Assembly (NCBI RefSeq): GCF_047300855.1
Contig: NZ_CP170197.1
Span: forward strand, 1,612,001 to 1,676,000
Origin: Sulfuriferula sp047300855
GTDB lineage: Bacteria > Pseudomonadota > Gammaproteobacteria > Burkholderiales > Sulfuriferulaceae
Direction of reading: 5' to 3'
DNA length: 64,000 nucleotides
In this document: positions 1 to 8,898 of the stretch, in pieces
Numbering within the stretch: position 1 is the stretch's first letter
Layout: every line of letters begins with the position of its first letter
Made by a program: the position numbers and the translations under genes
The notes under the pieces: model-generated
What the model was told of the DNA's origin: nothing
Seen by the model: the letters and a program-made list of their open reading frames with translations, nothing else
Databases searched by the model: none

Positions 1-1
1 A

Positions 2-859
2 TCAGCGCTGAAAAAAGCCAAGCTCTCCGGTGACAAGTATCTATTTTATACCCCCGCATTCAATGCGCTGGCTGCGGAGAAATTGTCGCTGGAAAACAAG
101 CTGCGCCGTGCGCTGGAGCAGGAACAACTGGTACTGCATTACCAGCCCAAGATCGATCTCAACAGCGGACAGATCAGCGGGCTGGAAGCCTTGCTGCGCT
201 GGAACGACCCCGAGACTGGCCTGGTGCCGCCGCTGATGTTCATTCCCTTGCTTGAAGAAACCGGGATGATTTTGGAAGCGGGACAGTGGGCCCTGGAAAA
301 AGCGGTATCGGATTCCCTGGTGTGGCAGGCGAAAGGGCTGCGATCTCCGAGAGTCGCCGTCAATGTCTCCCCGATCCAGTTACAACAGAAAAATTTCGTC
401 AGCATGATAGAAGGCGTGGTGAAGGGCAATGGGGATGTCGCCAGCAGGCTGGAACTCGAGATTACCGAGAGCCTGGTCATGCAGGATATTGTGGCGAATA
501 TCCAGAAACTCCGGGTGATCCGGGAGATGGGCGTGGAGGTGGCGATCGACGATTTCGGTACCGGTTATTCCTCGCTCAGCTATATTGCCAAGCTGCCGGT
601 CAGTGCCTTGAAGATCGACCGGGCATTCATCATGGACATGACCAGTAATTCCGACGATCGGAGCATTGTGTCCACGATCATCTCGCTGGCCCATTCCCTG
701 AATATGCGGGTAGTCGCGGAGGGCGTCGAAACCGAGGAGCAGGCAAAACTGCTGCGCTTGCTCAAATGCGACGAGATCCAGGGATTCCTGTTCAGCCCGG
801 GGGTGCCTGCGGAACAGATTGAGCGATTTCTGCGCGAGCGGAAATCACTGTTGGGATAG
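2..859 (+). CDS. GGDEF-EAL cyclic-di-GMP signalling protein, 5' end outside window
   Basis: The frame is open from the window edge. The first ~20 residues (a GDKYLFY-like stretch) look like the tail of a GGDEF domain, followed by a complete EAL domain. Visible EAL motifs are EALLRW near base 185, ELEITES near 455, the DDFGTGYSS loop near 550 and VAEGVET near 715. These supply the metal-binding Glu, Asn and Asp residues of active c-di-GMP phosphodiesterases, so hydrolysis of c-di-GMP to pGpG is likely. Any sensor domain lies upstream and cannot be seen. It sits outside the ICE with a second c-di-GMP gene at 1741. Confidence 0.9.
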   Translation, partial: SALKKAKLSGDKYLFYTPAFNALAAEKLSLENKLRRALEQEQLVLHYQPKIDLNSGQISGLEALLRWNDPETGLVPPLMFIPLLEETGMILEAGQWALEKAVSDSLVWQAKGLRSPRVAVNVSPIQLQQKNFVSMIEGVVKGNGDVASRLELEITESLVMQDIVANIQKLRVIREMGVEVAIDDFGTGYSSLSYIAKLPVSALKIDRAFIMDMTSNSDDRSIVSTIISLAHSLNMRVVAEGVETEEQAKLLRLLKCDEIQGFLFSPGVPAEQIERFLRERKSLLG

Positions 860-875
860 GCTGAAAGAGAAGGAA

Positions 876-971
876 GGCAACCGATGCGATGTTTCGCCCT
901 ACCTCAATCAGCCGAACAGCTTCCTGTTTGAATTCGGGGGTGTACTGCGAGCGTCGTTTTACTTCACTCAT
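876..971 (-). pseudogene. IS3-family transposase OrfA remnant (N-terminal 32 residues)
   Basis: Reading leftwards from an ATG at 971 gives MSEVKRRSQYTPEFKQEAVR and then a short stretch ending IASVA. This is a typical start of an IS3-family OrfA helix-turn-helix protein. Similarity stops abruptly at about 876, next to the EAL gene, and there is no OrfB, so this is a scar of an old insertion. Confidence 0.75.
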
Positions 972-1334
972 TGCATTCTTCTTGTGCCGATTGTAACAAT
1001 CGGCTAAGAGAAACGTTTTTCGGAGGTAAGATCAGTCGCAAACTGGCAAAGCAACTGACGGATTTGGGGATGAAGGATGTTCCGGTACCCATGCAAGTGG
1101 TGGGTCAGTTTGGCGCGCGATTCAATGCGCTATGGACTGTTTCCAGTCTTGCAGGTTGCCTCGCTACAAAAGGGTCGGCTGTCATCATCCCGACATCTGT
1201 GACTGTGTTCTACCTTATTTGTTCATCCACCTAATGGCTGGGGCACTCTGCATTCAAACCTTTGCCGGCCTGACCGGGAACTTCTTTGCTGGCACGTATC
1301 GTGCTCTATTCCGGCAAACAAGCCATTACTCGAC
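972..1334. other. Intergenic stretch with no recognisable gene
   Basis: Only short open frames occur here (for example 971-1234, 87 codons), with no motif I recognise. With the OrfA scar immediately to the left this is probably degraded mobile-element or chromosomal debris. Confidence 0.4.
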
Positions 1335-1637
1335 ATGACTCGATCCGAACTCATCACCCGCTTGACCCACCGTTATCCCGAACTGGCCCAGAAAGACCTT
1401 GAGTTGGTCGTCGCGGAGATACTGGATGCTATACAGACGTCCCTGACGCAGGGTAACCGTGTTGAAATTCGTGGTTTCGGCACTTTTGATTTGATCTACC
1501 GTGCTCCTCGCATTGGGCGCAACCCAAAAACAGGGGAATCGGTATCGGTACCTGGAAAGTGGGTCCCCCATTTCAAGGCCGGAAAACCACTGCGGGAACG
1601 CGTTGATCGCTTGGGCACATCCGGTACGATTAAGTAA
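1335..1637 (+). CDS. IHF-beta/HU-like nucleoid protein
   Basis: A 100-residue protein of normal family length. It begins MTRSELI and has the family signature GFGTFDL...RIGRNPKTGE...PHFKAGK in residues ~46-85, the beta arm that inserts into the DNA minor groove and bends DNA. It looks closer to IhfB than to HU (IEVRGFGSF-like strand, FKAGKPLRERV tail). IHF-type proteins act in replication, recombination and sigma-54 transcription. Because it lies away from the usual rpsA context, it could be a secondary paralogue, so I do not assign ihfB firmly. It stands alone, 100 bp before the diguanylate cyclase. Confidence 0.85.
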   Translation: MTRSELITRLTHRYPELAQKDLELVVAEILDAIQTSLTQGNRVEIRGFGTFDLIYRAPRIGRNPKTGESVSVPGKWVPHFKAGKPLRERVDRLGTSGTIK

Positions 1638-1740
1638 AAAGGCTCAGATTGATTTCAACCAGCCGTTAACGTTGGTTGAGCACAACTGAATTGCCGCATA
1701 TGGTGGCGCACTGAGAACCATAGGAACACTGGATAAAGAA

Positions 1741-2940
1741 ATGCGTCTTGATCTTCACACGCTGATGTTGATGACCTCCGTGCTGACCCTGCTGCTTTCC
1801 GGGCTTCTGGCATTGGCCGGATTGCATGCCGGCAGCATTCGCGGGGTGCGGCTGTGGGCGCTGGCCAGCCTGTGCTATAGTCTCGCGAGCTTCATCGCCT
1901 TCGCGGACTTGACACCCACAAGCAGCGGCTGGCTGATCGTGCTGGTCGTCGTGTTGCTTTTGGCAGGCAACAGCTTGCAATTTTCCGGCATCCAGGCTTT
2001 CAAGGATCAGCGCATTGACTGGCGCATTCCATTACTGTTTTTTGGCGTGGCCTTTGCCCAGAGTGTCTGGTTTACGCTCCTCCATCCCGATGCCAATGCG
2101 CGCGCCATCGCCAATTCTCTTGTGTTTGCCGTGATCAATGCGCTTTGTGCCCGTGCGCTGCTCATCCGTATCGACCCGCCGTTGCGTACCGCATACTGGT
2201 TTACTGGCGTATCGTTCGCGTTGCTTGCGGCCGCTGCTCTGTTCAGGGCGGCAATACTTTTTCAGGCGCCACCCGGCACCTCGATTGGCCTTTCCTCGCT
2301 GTTGCCCTTCGTTCCTGCGAGATTTCTGGCCAGTAGCCTGATACTGATGTGTGTGACCTTCGGTTTCATGCTGATGCTGAATTACCGCCTCATTTCGGAC
2401 ATGCAGAAAATTGCGTTGCGCGATAGTTTGACCGGCGCACTGAACCGGCGTGGTCTGGAAGCAGAAGCTATCCGCCTGGCGGCACGCTGTAACCGTACCG
2501 GGGATACGCTGGCGATCATGGTGATCGATGTCGACCATTTCAAGGCGATCAATGACCGTTGCGGCCATCAGGTGGGCGACAAAGTGTTGCAACGTCTCAC
2601 TGCTGTGGCGCAGGCTTCCGTCCGTAGCGATGACTACTTTGCTCGCTATGGCGGCGAGGAGTTCTGTATTCTGCTCCCGTCCACCACCGAAGAAGAAGCC
2701 AGGGTATTGGCCGATCGCTTGCGTCAGGCTTATGCCGCGTTGACCATGGAGTTCGGCGGTGAGGTGCTCCGCAGTACCATCAGCATCGGCGTCGCTGACT
2801 CAAACCATGTCGGCTTGGAATTCAGTGCATTGGTGTCTGCTGCAGACCAGGCAATGTACTGGGCCAAGCAGGAAGGGCGCAATCGAGTACTGGTGCATTC
2901 GGCAATGGTGTGCAACGTACCCGTAATGGTAACCGCATGA
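1741..2940 (+). CDS. Membrane diguanylate cyclase (GGDEF)
   Basis: A 399-residue protein. Residues 1-210 hold about six hydrophobic helices, a 7TM/MASE-like membrane sensor of unknown ligand. A GGDEF domain follows, with the DSLTGALNRRG entry motif near residue 229 and the catalytic signature as GGEEF near residue 304. The inhibitory I-site RxxD is present as RSDD exactly five residues before GGEEF, so product inhibition is expected. The protein should make c-di-GMP from two GTP. It may counterbalance the EAL protein at 2-859, although they are not in one operon. Confidence 0.9.
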   Translation: MRLDLHTLMLMTSVLTLLLSGLLALAGLHAGSIRGVRLWALASLCYSLASFIAFADLTPTSSGWLIVLVVVLLLAGNSLQFSGIQAFKDQRIDWRIPLLFFGVAFAQSVWFTLLHPDANARAIANSLVFAVINALCARALLIRIDPPLRTAYWFTGVSFALLAAAALFRAAILFQAPPGTSIGLSSLLPFVPARFLASSLILMCVTFGFMLMLNYRLISDMQKIALRDSLTGALNRRGLEAEAIRLAARCNRTGDTLAIMVIDVDHFKAINDRCGHQVGDKVLQRLTAVAQASVRSDDYFARYGGEEFCILLPSTTEEEARVLADRLRQAYAALTMEFGGEVLRSTISIGVADSNHVGLEFSALVSAADQAMYWAKQEGRNRVLVHSAMVCNVPVMVTA

Positions 2941-3473
2941 ACGACTGCTATTGGCATACAGTGACCGTTGGATTATGTGTAAATTAGCGCTCAACTTTTC
3001 CCAGGAAACGGCTTGTGTTGTTACCAACTGTATTGATGCAAAGCCATATTCTATGCGGCTTATTCAGCCTTTCCAATTTGCTGATTTTCATGAAAACTGC
3101 CAAATCAAGAACACCAAATTACACTTGAGCACTGAGTTGGTCGAACCGTGGTCCGTCGGACGTCGGGGTAGATCGAGGTTCAACGACCGATTTGGATTGA
3201 GTAACAGACCTTCATGGACATCGCTTTTGCAGGCTGTTTATGGCACACAGTGACTGTAGCACTTTGCGAAGTGCTTGCCGCAAAGCTGTCACTCATAATC
3301 AATCGAATTCTCGCGAAGGCGACGGTCCGCAATGGCCGAACAAGAGGCGGCCATACAACAGAGCTTGTACTTCCGCTTTCCGTACTTTCCGGACAAGTCG
3401 GCTCTGTCAGATTAAACACATGGAAATAGCCGGCAGCAACGCCATGAACAAGCGATCAGCACTAGCAGCATGG
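2941..3473. other. Gene-free stretch, probable ICE/chromosome boundary
   Basis: No convincing gene is seen between the diguanylate cyclase and the first ICE gene. A perfect 12-bp palindrome TTTTCATGAAAA lies at 3085-3096. It resembles the short T-rich core (TTTTTCAT-like) reported for Tn4371-family attachment sites, but I found no matching copy at the other end, so the exact att site is unproven. Confidence 0.35.
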
Positions 3474-3908
3474 TTATTCACTACCGGTACTGTGGTCTAC
3501 AGTGACCAACGCCCGTACTTTGACCGGGCGGCGCTTGCGCTGACGCACGTCAGGCGAGGGAGCCCGCTTCAGCTGCGAACTGTCGGAAGCTTGCCGACAT
3601 GCGTCGAGCCAGGCTTCTACTTCCGTCAAGTCCCATACCACGCAGCGCGCGGTCAGATTGAACCGGCGCGGAAATTCTCCGCGGCGCTCCATGTCGTAGA
3701 TCGTGGTATCGGCCAGCGGCACGATCTGTCGCAGTTCGGTACGGCGGATTGTGCGTCTGAACGGCAAGGTATTCGTCGCGACCAGTCGTGGTAGCTGCAT
3801 GTCGTGCGGTTCGTTTGTATCAGAGTTGTCGTTTGGCCTCGCAGCCACCAGACTTCGATCTGCTTTGTACATGATCTGCTCCATCATCAGGGCAATTGCT
3901 GGTTGCAT
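3474..3908 (-). CDS. AlpA/MerR-like DNA-binding regulator
   Basis: Up to 144 residues; the core ~60-110 reads RTELRQIVPLADTTIYDMER, with RGEFPRRF and WDLTEVEAWL further on. This is the winged-helix fold of AlpA/excisionase-type regulators that select target DNA with a small HTH. An internal ATG at 3800 (MQLPRL) gives a 108-residue protein closer to the usual AlpA length, so the first 36 residues may not be translated. It is the outermost ICE gene, beyond trbI, on the same strand. It may act in element excision or transcription; that role is inferred from the family. Confidence 0.75.
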   Translation of the reverse strand: MQPAIALMMEQIMYKADRSLVAARPNDNSDTNEPHDMQLPRLVATNTLPFRRTIRRTELRQIVPLADTTIYDMERRGEFPRRFNLTARCVVWDLTEVEAWLDACRQASDSSQLKRAPSPDVRQRKRRPVKVRALVTVDHSTGSE

Positions 3909-4023
3909 CGCAACGGCCGGTATAAATGCGGTCCTGTGATGGTGATCTTTCCGGCATCTATCGAAAACTCGCTCAGGCGTACATGGGCGTATTACGATTG
4001 TGCTGATGCGGCATCGCGGTGAA

Positions 4024-4248
4024 TCACTTCGCCCTGGTCTTCCTGAATCCCCTATCCCGCGCCATGAATGATTCCAGCATGTGCGGGATCAATGTGGCGG
4101 CATCGACCGGTTCGCCGTAGGTCTGCGCATGCAGCGCGGCATAGCGCTCCAACTCTGCCTTCAACACCACGGTCAAGGTAATGGTCAACTTCACCGTCTC
4201 GGTTTTCGGCAGCGGACCCAGCCGCAGCTTTCTGCTGGACTCACTCAT
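4024..4248 (-). CDS. DUF2274 protein, end of trb operon
   Basis: A 74-residue protein starting MSESSRKLRLGPLPKTETVK. It matches the small DUF2274 family that almost always follows trbI in IncP-like and Tn4371-like trb operons. Residues 19-60 resemble a ribbon-helix-helix (LTITLTVVLKAELERYAALH), so DNA binding is possible. Its ATG overlaps the trbI stop by 4 bases, giving translational coupling as the last trb gene. Confidence 0.8.
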   Translation of the reverse strand: MSESSRKLRLGPLPKTETVKLTITLTVVLKAELERYAALHAQTYGEPVDAATLIPHMLESFMARDRGFRKTRAK

Positions 4249-5519
4249 TGCGACGCCCCCCTCTGGAAGAACAGCGGCTGGTACGGACGTAGGATCAGAT
4301 CCTTGTGCACCATTACCCGCATCGGGAATCCGGGCCGGATGGTGAGCGTCGGCTGGATGCTTACGTTGCGTTTGGTGATCTCCTGACCAACCTGGTTTAC
4401 TGTGTCCTGCGCGCTTTGGCGAACGGCGACGGTGACGCTACCGGTACTGCCGCTGTTGTTGGGTGCTGCCAGCTCCGCACCGACTCCGAGCAGCGTGGAC
4501 AACGCGGCACCGGCAAGGATGCGATCCCAATGCCAATCGACGCCATCTTCCAGCCCGGCATAACCCGCCGGGTCGATGCCGGGCAACCGGTCGAGCGAAA
4601 TAGACGAGGTATCGGGCAGAATCAAGCGCCTCCACACCAGCAGCACGCGCCGCTGGCCGAACGACACCTGGCTGTCGTAGCGGCCGATCAGCCGCGATCC
4701 CTGCGGGATCAGCAGGAAGCGCCCCGTGGCCGTGTCGTAGATGGCTTCCGTGACGTTGGCGATGACCTGCCCCGGCAAGTCGGAGTTGATGCCCGTGACC
4801 AGCGCCGCCGGAATGATGGTGCCCGCCATCACCTGGTAGGGTGAGGCTGGCAGTTGCAGGCTGGCGGAATTACGTGTGGCAGTATCACCCGCAGTGGCCA
4901 CGAACGCTTGTTTCTGATCCTGTCGGTTCTGTACCGCCGTTGGGTCGGCAGGCTGTGCCGACGCCGATGCCATCGGATTGAACGGCTGGTTGCCCGATAC
5001 TGGCTCGGGCATGGCCGTACTCGCAGTGGGCGATGGTGCTGCCTTCACCGCACCGCTCCGAAAGAAAACCGCTGAGCGTGCTGCCTCCTCGGCATCACCT
5101 GGCTGTGCAATGCGCCCAGTCTGCGCGGGAGGGGGGTATGCGCCGGCGTTGCGCTGCGCATGCACGATGGCCGGACCAAGATCGCCCGGCAGTGGTTCGC
5201 CCAATGCGGGCACAACCGGTTTTGCCACTGCCGGCACTTTGGAATAGTCCTTCGGCAATTGATCCAGGCTCTCGGCTCGCGAGACGCGATCCACGTTGTA
5301 CAGCTCGGTGGCCGGGTTGCGCTCGCGCTTGTGTGGCTGCAAGGACCAGAGCGTGGCACCCAGGATGACGATACCGAGCGCCCCTGCAAGCCCCGCCAGC
5401 ATGCGCCGGTTTAGCCGCGTGACGGGGCGCGGCGAAGCGCGTAGAGCCAAGGTGTCCGGGTCGGCCTTAATCGTCCCGGTTGGTGGCATTTGCGGCGTGG
5501 TGGGCGTGCTCATGCTCAA
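4245..5519 (-). CDS. trbI: TrbI, VirB10-like type IV secretion protein
   Basis: A 424-residue protein. It has a short cytoplasmic N-terminus, one transmembrane helix at ~40-60 (AGLAGALGIVILGATLW), a proline-rich periplasmic linker to ~210, and a C-terminal VirB10 beta-barrel domain with the GTIIPAALVTGINSDLPGQ and LIPQGSRLIGRY motifs. TrbI spans inner and outer membrane and links ATPase energy to the outer-membrane pore of the mating channel. Its start overlaps the trbG stop by 4 bases. Confidence 0.95.
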   Translation of the reverse strand: MSMSTPTTPQMPPTGTIKADPDTLALRASPRPVTRLNRRMLAGLAGALGIVILGATLWSLQPHKRERNPATELYNVDRVSRAESLDQLPKDYSKVPAVAKPVVPALGEPLPGDLGPAIVHAQRNAGAYPPPAQTGRIAQPGDAEEAARSAVFFRSGAVKAAPSPTASTAMPEPVSGNQPFNPMASASAQPADPTAVQNRQDQKQAFVATAGDTATRNSASLQLPASPYQVMAGTIIPAALVTGINSDLPGQVIANVTEAIYDTATGRFLLIPQGSRLIGRYDSQVSFGQRRVLLVWRRLILPDTSSISLDRLPGIDPAGYAGLEDGVDWHWDRILAGAALSTLLGVGAELAAPNNSGSTGSVTVAVRQSAQDTVNQVGQEITKRNVSIQPTLTIRPGFPMRVMVHKDLILRPYQPLFFQRGASQ

Positions 5520-6529
5520 TGCCTCCGTGCCGTGCTGCCCACGCCATCGGTACGCTCGATGCGAACAACTGCTGCCTTGTCAGCGCCCAGCCGCAACTCG
5601 GCCGCACCGAACAGCCGATCCACCACATAGTACGGCGAGCGGAAGCGGTAGTTCACGAGTTGGCCATCGCCTTGCTGCCCGATCACGAACAGCGGCGGCA
5701 ATTCGCCCTGCGCGATGCCAGCGGGGAACTGGATATAGACCCGCTCGCCGTCATCGAATGCGCGCAGCGGCTTCCACGGCGGGCTGTCGCCGGAGATCGC
5801 GTAACGGAACTTGATCTGCTCCAGCGACAAGCCGGAGTCCACCGGCGCCGCAGCCTGGGCCTGCTGCGCCTGCTTCTGTAGAGCGAGCATGCGGTCCTTC
5901 GGATAGTCCCACGACGCTGATGCCATCCACGCATGCGGTGTGGAAGACAGTTCGAGCAGGTAGGTGCGACGGTTGGTGGTGATGACCAGGTTCGTCTTCA
6001 GCCCGACGCGCGTGGGCTTCACGAGGATGTTCACGCGCAGGTTCGCGCCGGCGCCGCTCGCGGTGTCGCCGACGATCCAGCGCACCGTGTCGCCGGCCGA
6101 GACCGTCACCAGTTCTTCACCTTCCTGCAAGGCAATCACGGTGACGCGGCCGGGGCTGGTGTAGACCTGATACAGCGCGCCGTCCGCGTAGGGCCAGACT
6201 TGGATCGCGTTGATGTAGCCCTCTCGGCTCGGCGGCACGCGCGCTTCTGCGTTGGCACGCGCCACGCGAGCCTTCTCGTCGGGCAATTCGGCGACTGGCT
6301 TGTCCTCGGGCGTGCTCACCAGCGGCTTCAATTGTTCGGGCAGCGGCAGTAGCTTCGGGACTTCGACTACCTCGATGGGCTTGGGCAACTCCGGCAGCGC
6401 GTGCGCCGCGACGGGTTCGTCCAGCGTGATGTCCGGCGGCGGCTTGCCGTGTGTGGCGCAACCGCTGGCAGTCACCAAGGTGACGCTCAGGATCAACGGC
6501 AAAGCGTAATTGCGGATTTGGGTTTTCAT
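5516..6529 (-). CDS. trbG: TrbG, VirB9-like outer-membrane channel protein
   Basis: A 337-residue protein with an N-terminal export signal (residues 5-22) ending at Cys24 (TASGC), a lipoprotein-like but weak lipobox. The VirB9/CagX-type beta domain follows (INAIQVWPYADGALYQVY, the TNRRTYLLEL region, and a C-terminal part with YRFRSPYYVVDRLF). It should form the periplasmic/outer-membrane ring with TrbI. It overlaps trbF upstream and trbI downstream by 4 bases each. Confidence 0.93.
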   Translation of the reverse strand: MKTQIRNYALPLILSVTLVTASGCATHGKPPPDITLDEPVAAHALPELPKPIEVVEVPKLLPLPEQLKPLVSTPEDKPVAELPDEKARVARANAEARVPPSREGYINAIQVWPYADGALYQVYTSPGRVTVIALQEGEELVTVSAGDTVRWIVGDTASGAGANLRVNILVKPTRVGLKTNLVITTNRRTYLLELSSTPHAWMASASWDYPKDRMLALQKQAQQAQAAAPVDSGLSLEQIKFRYAISGDSPPWKPLRAFDDGERVYIQFPAGIAQGELPPLFVIGQQGDGQLVNYRFRSPYYVVDRLFGAAELRLGADKAAVVRIERTDGVGSTARRH

Positions 6530-7233
6530 GGTTTTTGGGTTCCTTCGGTTGCGTCGAATTCACGGCTCCAGGACAGGCCGTTGACATAAATGCCCAGCGG
6601 GTTCTTGCGCAGTCGCTCTTCGGTGCGCGGCGGTTGCAGCACGATGGACAGCACAGCCGTCCAGCGCTCGGTGCCCGAGGGCGAACCGTTGGCATAGTTG
6701 CGCTCAATCCAGCGTACCTGGAACGAGGATTCGCTGGCGCGGACCACGCTGGTGATCTCCACGGCCGTCGAGGTCTGGCCGATGCGTGCGAACGGATCGT
6801 TGGTGCGCGCGTAGTCGTTCAGCGTGGCCGCACCCTTGTCCGTGGTGTACTCGTAGGCTTCGAGCCAGTTCTGCCGCACCACGATGGGATCGATCGACAG
6901 CGAGCGCACGTCGGTGAGGAAGCGCGCCAGGTGGTAGGCGATCTGCGCATCGTTCGGCTTGTACGGCGTGGCGGCCTCGCCCACCGCGCGCACCTGACCG
7001 CCGGTGGCGACCTCGACCACATAAGGTGTGACGATGGATTGCGCCGATCGCCACACGAGCCCACCTGCCATCAGCAGTGCGAGCGAGAGACATCCAAAAG
7101 CCATCAGCCGCCAGTTCTTCGCCTGCACGCGCGCACTGCCGATACGCTGGTCCCAGACCTGCGCGGCAGCCTGGTAGGGGGTGACGGGTTCCGGTGTGTC
7201 CGAATACCGCACCTGGGGTCGTTTGAATCGCAT
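6526..7233 (-). CDS. trbF: TrbF, VirB8-like assembly factor
   Basis: A 235-residue protein when started at the ATG at 7233, preceded by a GGAGAT ribosome site. Upstream in-frame codons would run into trbL, so this start is preferred. There is one transmembrane helix at ~44-64 (LMAFGCLSLALLMAGGLVW) and a periplasmic VirB8-like domain with ARFLTDVRSLSIDP and the NPLGIYVNGLSWSREF C-terminus. It nucleates channel assembly at the inner membrane. It lies 26 bp after trbL. Confidence 0.93.
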   Translation of the reverse strand: MRFKRPQVRYSDTPEPVTPYQAAAQVWDQRIGSARVQAKNWRLMAFGCLSLALLMAGGLVWRSAQSIVTPYVVEVATGGQVRAVGEAATPYKPNDAQIAYHLARFLTDVRSLSIDPIVVRQNWLEAYEYTTDKGAATLNDYARTNDPFARIGQTSTAVEITSVVRASESSFQVRWIERNYANGSPSGTERWTAVLSIVLQPPRTEERLRKNPLGIYVNGLSWSREFDATEGTQKP

Positions 7234-7259
7234 GAGCTGATCTCCGTTGATCTCAATCT

Positions 7260-8621
7260 TTAATGGTTCGAGTTGTCGCGCAGGCTCGGACTGGCACCGC
7301 TGCCGCCGTGATCGCCTGAGCGCAGGGTGTGGGCGGCCGTCGAGACCGCATGGCTGGCCTGCTGTTTGCGACGCATTTGTTTGGCCCAAGCTGGCTCTGC
7401 CGCAGGGGGCTTGGCTTCGGCTGCATCGGCTGATTCGGTAGAACTGGCTGCCGCCGCAGGCGCAGCAGCGTCCGCGACGAAATTCGCCACGCGATCCTTG
7501 ACCGCTTTCGCACCGGCTGCGACGCGCTGGCCGACAGCACTGGCACCGCTCTTGGCCACATTGGCGAGGCCTGCGCCAGCAGCACGAACTCCACCGGCAC
7601 CCGATGCGGCGGCGCCAGCCTGGTAGGCGGTCTTCGCGCCGCTTGCCATTGAGCTGGTCGCACGCCCGGCCGATGCAGCGCTACCGATGGCCGCGCGCGC
7701 AGCGCCCGGCACCATGCGTGCTCCAGCGGCAACCGCTGCACCTCCTGTGGCGATAGCCGCACCTCCAGCCACCGCCAAACCAGCAGCACCCAGCGCCGTG
7801 CCGGCCGCCGCACCGGCTCCGAGCTGCGGTGCACCGGACACCAGCCCGGTTGCAATTCCCGGCCCGAAGATACCGAGTCCCAGCATCGCCAGCGAAGCGA
7901 GCATGATGGTCAGCGCCAAGTCGATGGAGGGCTCGGTACCCGGCGGCGTCTGGAACTGTGCAAACAATCCCGTACCGATGCCGACGATCACCGCCAGCAC
8001 CAGCACCTTGATGCCCGATGACACCACGTTGCCCAGCACACGTTCGGCGAGGAATGCGGTCTTGTTCCACAACGCGAAGGGCACCAGCACGAAGCCTGCG
8101 AGTGTGGTCAGTTTGAATTCGATCAGCGTGACGAAGAGCTGCACCGCGAGCACGAAGAAGCTGATGATCACCACCAGCCAGGCGAGAAACAGCACAGTGA
8201 TGACATCGAGGTTCGCGAACACCTCGGGGAAGCCCGTCATGCCGCTGATCTGCGCCATGATCGGCCGCGCCGCATCGACGCCGACCTTGGCCAGGTGGCC
8301 CGGCTGCAGCAACTGCGCCTGAGTCAGTGCGGAGCCGGACGCCACCAGCCCGAGCCCGGCAAACGAATTGAACAGGATGCCAGCCAGATTGTTGAAGTTG
8401 CCGATGATGAAGGCGAAGGCACCGACGTAGAGTGTCTTTTTGATCAGCTTGCCGATCACGTCCTCGCCGCCCATGGCCCAGAACAGCCCGGCCAGCGTCA
8501 TGTCGATCACTACCAGCGTCGCGGTGAGGAACGCCACCTCGCCATGCAGCAAGCCGAAACCCGAGTCGATGTAGTGCGAGAAGACATCGAGGAAGTGGTC
8601 GATGACCGACAGGTTGTTCAT
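7260..8621 (-). CDS. trbL: TrbL, polytopic inner-membrane channel protein
   Basis: A 453-residue protein. Residues ~25-260 carry a series of hydrophobic helices typical of TrbL/VirB6. The last ~190 residues are Ala-rich low-complexity sequence (repeats of A, G and S), with a charged tail. TrbL/VirB6 forms the inner-membrane part of the DNA and protein translocation path. It lies in the conserved trbJ-(lipoprotein)-trbL-trbF order. Confidence 0.93.
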   Translation of the reverse strand: MNNLSVIDHFLDVFSHYIDSGFGLLHGEVAFLTATLVVIDMTLAGLFWAMGGEDVIGKLIKKTLYVGAFAFIIGNFNNLAGILFNSFAGLGLVASGSALTQAQLLQPGHLAKVGVDAARPIMAQISGMTGFPEVFANLDVITVLFLAWLVVIISFFVLAVQLFVTLIEFKLTTLAGFVLVPFALWNKTAFLAERVLGNVVSSGIKVLVLAVIVGIGTGLFAQFQTPPGTEPSIDLALTIMLASLAMLGLGIFGPGIATGLVSGAPQLGAGAAAGTALGAAGLAVAGGAAIATGGAAVAAGARMVPGAARAAIGSAASAGRATSSMASGAKTAYQAGAAASGAGGVRAAGAGLANVAKSGASAVGQRVAAGAKAVKDRVANFVADAAAPAAAASSTESADAAEAKPPAAEPAWAKQMRRKQQASHAVSTAAHTLRSGDHGGSGASPSLRDNSNH

Positions 8622-8624
8622 GGC

Positions 8625-8888
8625 TCAGTCTTTCGGTGCTAAAGCGGGTGCGGCCGGTGGCGCGGGCGTGTACGGCGTGCCGCTGCCCATGAAGCGCCGC
8701 CGCGTGGCCTCACTCGCCCTGTTGCACAGGGCGTCACCCATCTTGTCGTGGTCGGCCTTGCACTGCGCGCGGACCTCCTTCAGGCGCTCAGGATTCGCTA
8801 GCAGCGATTCGACGGACTCGGTGGGTGCCGGCTTGTGGCATGCGGCGAGCAGCATGGTGCAGGCGATGGTAGTCAGGAGGGTTTTCAT
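8625..8888 (-). CDS. EexN-family entry-exclusion lipoprotein (TrbK position)
   Basis: An 87-residue protein started at the ATG at 8888. It has a short signal peptide ending in the lipobox LAAC (Cys17), followed by ESVESLLANPERLKEVRAQC, then KMGDALCNRASEATRRRFMG. That block matches EexN-type exclusion lipoproteins, which block redundant mating between cells holding the same element. It occupies the trbK slot between trbJ and trbL, as in IncP plasmids. A paralogue lies at 16451-16696 and a truncated one at 21807-21896. Confidence 0.85.
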   Translation of the reverse strand: MKTLLTTIACTMLLAACHKPAPTESVESLLANPERLKEVRAQCKADHDKMGDALCNRASEATRRRFMGSGTPYTPAPPAAPALAPKD

Positions 8889-8898
8889 AAGAGATTCC

